Shown: piece by piece, positions 43,373 to 48,360 of the stretch
Layout: each line of letters begins with the position of its first letter
Position numbering within the stretch: the first letter of the stretch is position 1
Origin: an uncultured Pelagibacteraceae bacterium
GTDB lineage: Bacteria; Pseudomonadota; Alphaproteobacteria; Pelagibacterales; Pelagibacteraceae
Assembly: GCA_902580135.1 (NCBI GenBank)
Contig: CACHJL010000005.1
Span: forward strand, 1 to 48,360
Length of the DNA stretch: 48,360 nucleotides
Direction of reading: 5' to 3'
Made by a program: the position numbers and the translations under genes
Notes under the pieces: model-generated
The model's database searches: none
Seen by the model: the letters and a program-made list of their open reading frames with translations, nothing else
Told to the model about the DNA's origin: nothing

Positions 43373-43938
43373 TATTCACTTTCATCTGTAACAGCGTAGG
43401 GTTTAAATTCTTCATTTGCCATCCCAACATTTTTTGCTGGTATTCCAACCATTACAGCATTTTCAGGAACATCTTTAGTTACAACTGCATTAGCTCCAAC
43501 CTTAGCATTTTTTCCTACTACAACAGGGCCTAATATTTGTGCTCCTGATCCTACAACAACATTATCCATTAATGTAGGATGTCTTTTTGTATTTCTTTGT
43601 TCATTAGATTTTATACTCGGAGCAATTCCTCCTAAAGTAACCATATGATAAATAGTTACATTATTTCCAATTTCAGAAGTTTCTCCAATTACCACACCCA
43701 TGCCATGATCAATAAATAAATTATCACCTATCTTTGCCTTAGGATGGATTTCTATACCCGTTAAGAATCTTGAGAATTGAGAAATCATTCTTGCAATTAA
43801 ATCAAACTTTGCAATAGAAAAAAAATTTGCAATTCTATGGAGAAAAACTGCTTTAACACCTGGATAAGTTAATATTATACTTAATTTTGATTTTGCAGCA
43901 GGGTCTCTGTTAATTATGGATTCTAAAAAATTGTTCAT
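43372..43938 (-). CDS. cysE: Serine O-acetyltransferase
   Basis: A 188-aa short-form SAT. The N-terminal helical region is followed by a left-handed beta-helix of hexapeptide repeats: [25 protein letters not shown] (catalytic Asp-His), [39 protein letters not shown] and [22 protein letters not shown]. It acetylates serine for CysK. The C-terminal ~20 residues include the region involved in CysK binding and cysteine feedback in homologues. The start is an ATG 37 bases after the metallothionein-like gene. Confidence 0.93.
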   Translation of the reverse strand: MNNFLESIINRDPAAKSKLSIILTYPGVKAVFLHRIANFFSIAKFDLIARMISQFSRFLTGIEIHPKAKIGDNLFIDHGMGVVIGETSEIGNNVTIYHMVTLGGIAPSIKSNEQRNTKRHPTLMDNVVVGSGAQILGPVVVGKNAKVGANAVVTKDVPENAVMVGIPAKNVGMANEEFKPYAVTDESE

Positions 43939-43975
43939 TCAAGTATTTAAAAGATTAATTTATTTAAATAATCAA

Positions 43976-44095
43976 TTAGTTGTTACAACAACAACTTCCT
44001 GATTCAGGTTTACATCTGCACTCTTTGGTGCCGTCACATTTGCATTTGTCATAAGTACAATTTGTACATACACATTTTGGATTGTTGCAAGCCAT
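43976..44095 (-). CDS. Metallothionein-like Cys-rich small protein (39 aa, 11 Cys)
   Basis: ATG at 44095, stop at 43976-43978. The frame reads MACNNPKCVCTNCTYDKCKC, then DGTKECRCKPESGSCCCNN. Eleven of 39 residues are Cys, at 3, 8, 10, 13, 18, 20, 26, 28, 35, 36 and 37, in C-x-C and C-x2-C pairs plus a terminal CCC, with no aromatic residue except one Tyr. This is the pattern of a metallothionein binding Zn, Cd or Cu(I) in a thiolate cluster. It lies between the persulfide dioxygenase and cysE genes on the same strand. Its Cys arrangement differs from SmtA-type metallothioneins. Such short frames are commonly missed in annotation. Confidence 0.85.
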   Translation of the reverse strand: MACNNPKCVCTNCTYDKCKCDGTKECRCKPESGSCCCNN

Positions 44096-44146
44096 GGAAA
44101 TAATATAATTATAGATCCATTAAAAACAAGGCTAAATTAATGCTGA

Positions 44147-44839
44147 TTATATCTGATTTAACGTCAAACCTTTTAAATTTGCTGGAACAGCTATATCCAT
44201 CATTTTTGGATTAGACAGATTTAAATTATTCATAATCTCTGCATATTCTTCTTTGGAGCTGACTTGCAAACGAGGATTGTTATTTCTCTCATTTTCAATA
44301 GTTGAATTTTTTTTCCCATTATAATCATGAGCTGGATAGACAAGTGTTTTTTCAGGTAATTTGAGTAATTTATTAAATAAAGAGTCATAAGCATCAAAGG
44401 GACTTCCACTTTGAAAATCTGTTCTTCCAGTTCCATTTATTAAAAGAGTGTCTCCAGTGAAAACTCTATCATTCATTAAATAACAATAAGAACAATCAGT
44501 ATGGCCGGGTGTATATATTGCTTTAAGTTCAATATTTTCTATATTTAAATTTTCATTATCTTTTAATTTAATATCAACAACTTCAGATTTTGATTTTTCT
44601 CCCATAATTCGGGTACAATTAGTTCTTTTATTAAGTTCATTTAATCCTGAAATATGATCAGCATGTATATGGGTGTCAATCACTTTAACTAATTTTAAAT
44701 CTAAACTTTCCAATACTCTTACATATTCATCTGTATGTTCAATTACTGGATCAATAATTAATGCTTCTCTACCTTTGCCACTTGAGATTATATAAGTGTA
44801 GGTTGATGATTTGTTGTCAAATAATTGGTTAAATATCAT
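44147..44839 (-). CDS. ETHE1-type persulfide dioxygenase (metallo-beta-lactamase fold)
   Basis: A 230-aa MBL-fold protein with ETHE1 landmarks: DTHIHADHISG iron-binding motif, IYTPGHTDCSYCY, VFTGDTLLINGTGRTDFQ.G, and VYPAHDYNGKKNSTIENERNNNPRL, ending NPKMMDIAVPANL. ETHE1 oxidises glutathione persulfide to sulfite with O2 and iron. Co-location with a metallothionein-like gene and cysE-cysK points to sulfide and cysteine balance. No rhodanese domain is fused. The start is the ATG at 44839, in the divergent gap with the peroxiredoxin gene. Confidence 0.9.
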   Translation of the reverse strand: MIFNQLFDNKSSTYTYIISSGKGREALIIDPVIEHTDEYVRVLESLDLKLVKVIDTHIHADHISGLNELNKRTNCTRIMGEKSKSEVVDIKLKDNENLNIENIELKAIYTPGHTDCSYCYLMNDRVFTGDTLLINGTGRTDFQSGSPFDAYDSLFNKLLKLPEKTLVYPAHDYNGKKNSTIENERNNNPRLQVSSKEEYAEIMNNLNLSNPKMMDIAVPANLKGLTLNQI

Positions 44840-44861
44840 TGATAAAAAATATTATTAAAAT

Positions 44862-44890
44862 TTGCATACCAAATCAATCTTGTTTATAAT
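44862..44890 (+). promoter_or_regulatory. Sigma-70 promoter of the peroxiredoxin gene
   Basis: TTGCAT (44862-44867) and a perfect TATAAT (44885-44890) are separated by 17 bases, a near-consensus promoter. The ATG at 44921 follows AAAAGGAG (44904-44911), a strong ribosome binding site nine bases upstream. The leader is therefore about 25 bases. Confidence 0.65.
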
Positions 44891-44920
44891 AATTCTAAAA
44901 ATTAAAAGGAGACAAGTATT

Positions 44921-45580
44921 ATGTTAAAAATAAACAGTGTTTGCCCAGATTTTCAGTGTAAAACATCAGAAGGGGATATATCTTTTCACGAATGGCTAGG
45001 AGATAGCTGGGGAGTTTTATTTTCTCACCCAAAAGATTTCACACCTGTTTGTACTACAGAATTAGGTTCTTTAGGACAGATGAAAGCAGAATTTGATGCA
45101 AGAAATGTAAAAGTTATTGGATTAAGTGTTGATGGTGTTGAAGACCATAAAAAATGGTTAGAAGATATTAAAGATGTATCTGGAACCAAACCAGACTATC
45201 CAATTATTGCTGACGAAGATTTAAAGGTTGCTAAACTTTTTAATATGTTAGAAGGAGATGCGGGAACCTCATCTATGGGTCGAACTGCAGTTGACAATGA
45301 AACAGTAAGAACAGTTTTTGTTATTAGACCGGACAAAAGAATTGGTTTATATCTTACATATCCAATGGCAACAGGAAGAAACTTCCATGAAATATTGAGA
45401 GCTATAGATTCAATGCAACTTACAGCTAAACATAGAGTTGCAACTCCTGCAAATTGGAAAAAAGGAGAAGATGTAGTTATTCTGCCAGCTGTAAAGGATG
45501 ATGAAGCTAAAAAAATATATCCAGATGGATGGGAAACAGTTAAACCATATTTAAGGAAAGTACCAGATCCATCTAAATAA
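44921..45580 (+). CDS. 1-Cys peroxiredoxin (Prx6 family)
   Basis: A 219-aa peroxiredoxin. The peroxidatic Cys is C44 in HPKDFTPVCTTELG. The conserved Arg lies in TVRTVFVIRPDKRIGLYLTYP, and the long C-terminal arm (HRVATPANWKKGEDVVILP, ending KPYLRKVPDPSK) is typical of the Prx6/1-Cys group. It reduces H2O2 and organic peroxides in the cytoplasm. A near-consensus promoter and strong ribosome binding site suggest high expression. A terminator follows at 45598-45642. Confidence 0.95.
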   Translation: MLKINSVCPDFQCKTSEGDISFHEWLGDSWGVLFSHPKDFTPVCTTELGSLGQMKAEFDARNVKVIGLSVDGVEDHKKWLEDIKDVSGTKPDYPIIADEDLKVAKLFNMLEGDAGTSSMGRTAVDNETVRTVFVIRPDKRIGLYLTYPMATGRNFHEILRAIDSMQLTAKHRVATPANWKKGEDVVILPAVKDDEAKKIYPDGWETVKPYLRKVPDPSK

Positions 45581-45597
45581 TCTGGTAATAAAAAATT

Positions 45598-45642
45598 AAA
45601 AACCTCAGCATTGAGATTTTTTCAATTAAGTCTGAGGTTTTT
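45598..45642. terminator. Bidirectional terminator between peroxiredoxin and racemase genes
   Basis: AAAAACCTCAG (45598-45608) pairs exactly with CTGAGGTTTTT (45632-45642). The 23-base loop contains a smaller TTGA/TCAA hairpin. A- and T-runs on both sides suit termination of both converging genes. Confidence 0.85.
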
Positions 45643-45644
45643 TT

Positions 45645-46343
45645 TTAGGATCTATTATATTTTTTCATAGAAACACTAGCGAGTAAAAAATTTGGATCTA
45701 TAAATATTTTTGATTCTTTAATTTTTTTAAATGATTTGAATGCAAATATTGCAATCGGCAATTCTGTGCAGCCAAGTATTATTTTTCTGCACTTAATTTT
45801 TATTAAATAATTAACTGCAGGTCTAATAGCTCTCTCTGCTTCTTTTATTTTACCCATTTTTACATACTTTATTGATTTATTTACTGAACTTTTTTGTAAA
45901 GATTTTAATGGACTAACTAATTGAAAATTTTTTTCAAAGTATCTGTGATAAACTTTAGTATCTAATGTGGCTTCAGTACTTAGAAGTCCTATCTTTGAAT
46001 TCTGTTTACATGTTTTTTTTGTATCCAAATATACTTCTTTTGGCATACTGATTATCGGAATATTAATTTTTTTTTGAAGATCATCGTGCCAATAATGAGC
46101 TGTATTGCATGGCATTACAATGAACTTGCAGTTATTTTTTTGCAACATTTTACATCCTTTAACAAGGGCGTTTAATACATTGTAATATTTTTTTAAATTT
46201 TCTGGTCTCCTGGGTGTATCTGATTTGTTATAAAGAACAAACAAAGGATATTGTTGATCTAGCTTTCCTCTATTAAGTTTTGCTAGTTTATTACAAAAAT
46301 CTAAACCAGCTTGAGTCCCCATTCCACCTAAAATTCCGATCAT
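45645..46343 (-). CDS. Aspartate/glutamate racemase family protein
   Basis: A 232-aa protein with the family layout: IGILGGMGTQAGLDFCNKL at the start, VMPCNTAHYWHDDL with the first catalytic Cys, and IILGCTELPIAIF with the second. The family includes aspartate and glutamate racemases. The combination with the dadA-like gene elsewhere in the window would fit D-amino-acid turnover, though the two are far apart. A divergent gene starts at 46408. Confidence 0.9.
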   Translation of the reverse strand: MIGILGGMGTQAGLDFCNKLAKLNRGKLDQQYPLFVLYNKSDTPRRPENLKKYYNVLNALVKGCKMLQKNNCKFIVMPCNTAHYWHDDLQKKINIPIISMPKEVYLDTKKTCKQNSKIGLLSTEATLDTKVYHRYFEKNFQLVSPLKSLQKSSVNKSIKYVKMGKIKEAERAIRPAVNYLIKIKCRKIILGCTELPIAIFAFKSFKKIKESKIFIDPNFLLASVSMKKYNRS

Positions 46344-46407
46344 ATGTATTTAATTTTTGATTTTTGTATTAATCATTGATGTATACAACTATATTTTAAA
46401 AATTTTT

Positions 46408-47160
46408 ATGCAAGAAATTTATGTAGATGATGTTGGAATAGGATTTCCTTTAGTTTTAGTTCATGGATATTTAGGTTCTTCAGAAATGTGGAATTTACAA
46501 AAAAGATTTTTAAGTAAGCATTTTCGAATAATTACACCTGCCTTACCTGGTTTTGGGGAAAGTTATAAAGCGCAATCTTTAGACAATATTAATTTAATTG
46601 CAAAATCTATATTAAAATGCCTAGATGAAAAAAAAATAGATGAATTTCATCTAATGGGACATTCAATGGGGGGAATGGTAGTTCAAGAAATGGTAAAAAT
46701 TTCTAAAAATAGGGTTAAAAAGTTAATTTGTTTTGCGACTGGTTCAATTGGAGATATTCCAGGAAGATTCGAACCTTTGGAAACTACAAGAAAAAGATTA
46801 AAAAAAGACGGATTAAAAGCAACAGTAAATCGAGTTTCTCAAAATTGGTTCCTGGAAGGAAGTAAGGCTAAATATTATTATTTTTGCGAAAATGCAGTTA
46901 AAAACATTTCTATAGAAACAGCAGATAATGCTCTAATAGCCATGAAAAATTGGAGAGGGTATGAAAATTTAAAAAATATCAAACAAGATACCCTGATCAT
47001 CTGGGGTGATAAAGATGTTTCATATAATTTTAATCAAGTTGATAACTTAAAAAAAAATATACCTAATAGCAAATTAGAGATCTTTAAAGGTTGCGGTCAC
47101 AATGTTCATCTTGAAGAACCTCAAAAGTTCAATGAAGCAGTAAAAAACTTCTTATCATGA
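46408..47160 (+). CDS. Alpha/beta hydrolase
   Basis: A 250-aa alpha/beta hydrolase from the ATG at 46408; a longer reading from a TTG at 46357 adds 17 residues that match nothing in the fold. GIGFPLVLVHGYLGSSEMW holds the oxyanion region, LMGHSMGGMVVQEM the nucleophile Ser elbow, LIIWGDKDVSYNF the acid and GCGHNVHLEEP the catalytic His. The substrate is unknown; the nearest families are hydrolases of esters and C-C bonds in catabolism. It overlaps the MFS gene by four bases. Confidence 0.9.
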   Translation: MQEIYVDDVGIGFPLVLVHGYLGSSEMWNLQKRFLSKHFRIITPALPGFGESYKAQSLDNINLIAKSILKCLDEKKIDEFHLMGHSMGGMVVQEMVKISKNRVKKLICFATGSIGDIPGRFEPLETTRKRLKKDGLKATVNRVSQNWFLEGSKAKYYYFCENAVKNISIETADNALIAMKNWRGYENLKNIKQDTLIIWGDKDVSYNFNQVDNLKKNIPNSKLEIFKGCGHNVHLEEPQKFNEAVKNFLS

Positions 47161-48320
47161 ATAGAAATCTTTTAATTCTTACATTAAGTCAAATTTTTAG
47201 CTTTACTGCTGCTCCAGTAACAGTATTTTTAAGTGGAATTATTGGTTCTCAAATTAGTCCTTTAAAATCACTTTCTACTTTACCAATGTCAATATCGGTA
47301 ATCGGCATAGCAATAGGCGCAATCTTTGCAACAAAAGTTATGAGTTTAATAGGAAGAAAAGCTGGATTTATTTCAGCATCAATTGGAAATTTTTTAGTTT
47401 CTATATTGGCAGCCTATTCAATAATGGATCAGAACTTTATTCTATTTTGTTTTGCCAATTTGTTTCTTGGTGTTGGTATGGCCTTTACACATCAATATCG
47501 TTTTGCTGCAGCTGAAAGTGTTGAAAAAGATAAAGTACCTAGAGCAATTTCAATAATTTTATTAGGTGGAATTGTTTCAGCGTTTTTAGGGCCAAGCATG
47601 GCAAATTATGGAAAAGATATTGTTACCGATCAATTGTATGTTGGATCTTATTTGTCACTTGCTATTTTAACTATTATACCGGCGATATTCTTTGCATTTT
47701 ATGAAAATACATCAAAATTAGAGTCTAATATAAAAAGTTCAGGAAGAAGTGTTTTAGAATTAATTTCGCAACCTAGATTTTTACAGGCACTTGCAGCCTC
47801 AGCATTTGGATATGCAATAATGACATTTTTGATGACGGCAACTCCATTAAGCATGCATGTAATGGAAAAAATGAGTCTGAGTAAAACAGGCTTGGTTATA
47901 CAGTTTCATGTTGTAGCAATGTTCTTACCATCTTTGATAACTGGAAATTTAGTTAAAAAATTTGGTCATAGCAAAATAATGTATGCAGGAGTTTTCCTTT
48001 ACAGCATAACTATAATAGCAAGTTTCTTCGATCAAACTTATTATAATTATATGTTCGCATTAATTTTTTTAGGTTTAGGTTGGAATTTTTTATTTATATC
48101 TGGCACGAGTTTACTAGTTTTAACATATAAAGAAGAAGAAAAATTCAAAGCCCAAGGATTAAATGATTTTATTGTATATTCTGTTCATGCTACTGGTAGT
48201 TTATCAGCCGGAGTTTTAATTGTGCTTACTAACTGGAAAATGATGAATTTACTATGTATACCTTTTTTAATAATCATTATCCTAACCACTTTAAGAGCAG
48301 ATATATTAAGTAAAAAATGA
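47157..48320 (+). CDS. Major facilitator superfamily transporter
   Basis: A 387-aa protein with about 12 hydrophobic segments. MFS landmarks are a G-R-K loop between helices 2 and 3 (MSLIGRKAGFISAS) and a helix-4 region with GVGMAFTHQYRF. The N-terminal SQIFSFTAAPVTVFLSGIIG is similar to YfcJ/nitrate-type and drug-type MFS openings. The substrate is unknown. Its stop overlaps the ATG of a further gene at 48317. Confidence 0.9.
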   Translation: MNRNLLILTLSQIFSFTAAPVTVFLSGIIGSQISPLKSLSTLPMSISVIGIAIGAIFATKVMSLIGRKAGFISASIGNFLVSILAAYSIMDQNFILFCFANLFLGVGMAFTHQYRFAAAESVEKDKVPRAISIILLGGIVSAFLGPSMANYGKDIVTDQLYVGSYLSLAILTIIPAIFFAFYENTSKLESNIKSSGRSVLELISQPRFLQALAASAFGYAIMTFLMTATPLSMHVMEKMSLSKTGLVIQFHVVAMFLPSLITGNLVKKFGHSKIMYAGVFLYSITIIASFFDQTYYNYMFALIFLGLGWNFLFISGTSLLVLTYKEEEKFKAQGLNDFIVYSVHATGSLSAGVLIVLTNWKMMNLLCIPFLIIIILTTLRADILSKK

Positions 48321-48360
48321 GTTTTATAATACTTGGTTTTATTACAGGTTTTAGTTTGAT
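48317..48360 (+). CDS. Start of a membrane-protein gene, cut by the window end
   Basis: ATG at 48317 overlaps the MFS stop in the ATGA style. Only 14 complete codons are visible: MSFIILGFITGFSL, a hydrophobic N terminus. The Gly-rich start would suit a TauE/SafE-type or other integral membrane protein, but the fragment is too short to name. Confidence 0.6.
   Translation, partial: MSFIILGFITGFSL

Noticed and set aside
46357..46407. TTG-initiated extension of the alpha/beta hydrolase
   Set aside because: The added 17 residues do not belong to the fold, and the ATG at 46408 gives the normal N terminus.
1..48360. CRISPR arrays, tRNA or rRNA genes, insertion sequences
   Set aside because: No regularly spaced repeats, no cloverleaf with CCA-type end, no transposase frame and no terminal inverted repeats were seen.

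Overview
The window is AT-rich, gene-dense DNA. Intergenic gaps are short, many stop/start codons overlap (TAATG or ATGA), and no tRNA, rRNA, CRISPR array or insertion sequence was recognised. Low GC, streamlined packing and a large share of high-affinity amino-acid/amide transporters, small exporters and organic-N/organic-S catabolic genes suggest a marine alphaproteobacterium of the SAR11 (Pelagibacterales) type. That assignment is an inference from style and content; no marker gene in the window proves it.

Layout on the plus strand: (1) 1-3901, a decayed 5' fragment of a dadA-like gene, an ammonium transporter fused to a SpoIIE/PP2C phosphatase, then the intact dadA-like gene. (2) 3989-12478, a surface block: a PilY1-like tip adhesin, then an EamA exporter, a hydroxyacid dehydrogenase and MsrB, then an inverse-autotransporter barrel that ends where a passenger would start, followed 2 nt later by a secreted protein of unknown function. 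(3) 12479-13796, glutaredoxin and a DUF2805 protein on the minus strand and a LysE exporter. (4) 13882-25771, a long one-direction run with a complete HAAT-type ABC importer (binding protein, two permeases, two ATPases), an AzlCD-type exporter pair, a secreted pentapeptide-repeat protein, a glutarate 2-hydroxylase (GlaH/CsiD), a ProC-like reductase and a second HAAT importer. The second importer's likely binding protein lies convergently at 25829-27010 behind a shared bidirectional terminator.

Layout on the minus strand, 27085-44839: (5) a six-gene catabolic operon (luciferase-like monooxygenase, TPP enzyme, AA_synth/DUF1185 protein, alpha/beta hydrolase, aldehyde dehydrogenase, EamA exporter). 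(6) A second operon with an HCCA-isomerase-like protein, a tandem SMR pair lacking the membrane glutamate, 3-hydroxyisobutyrate dehydrogenase, a GATM-like amidinotransferase, an EamA exporter and an IPNS-type 2OG oxygenase. (7) A cupredoxin/TPR/VOC group preceded by five small ferredoxin-like or NTF2-like proteins. (8) A sulfur block: ETHE1-type persulfide dioxygenase, an unannotated 39-aa metallothionein-like peptide with 11 cysteines, CysE and CysK. The plus-strand end (9) has a 1-Cys peroxiredoxin with a clear promoter, an Asp/Glu racemase (minus strand), an alpha/beta hydrolase, an MFS transporter and the start of another membrane protein.

The strongest leads are the metallothionein-like peptide beside cysteine synthesis, the barrel-only inverse autotransporter with a partner secreted protein, the amidinotransferase/oxygenase/exporter operon with its unusual SMR pair, the cassette of five small proteins, and the dadA relict that brackets the amt-phosphatase gene with direct repeats.
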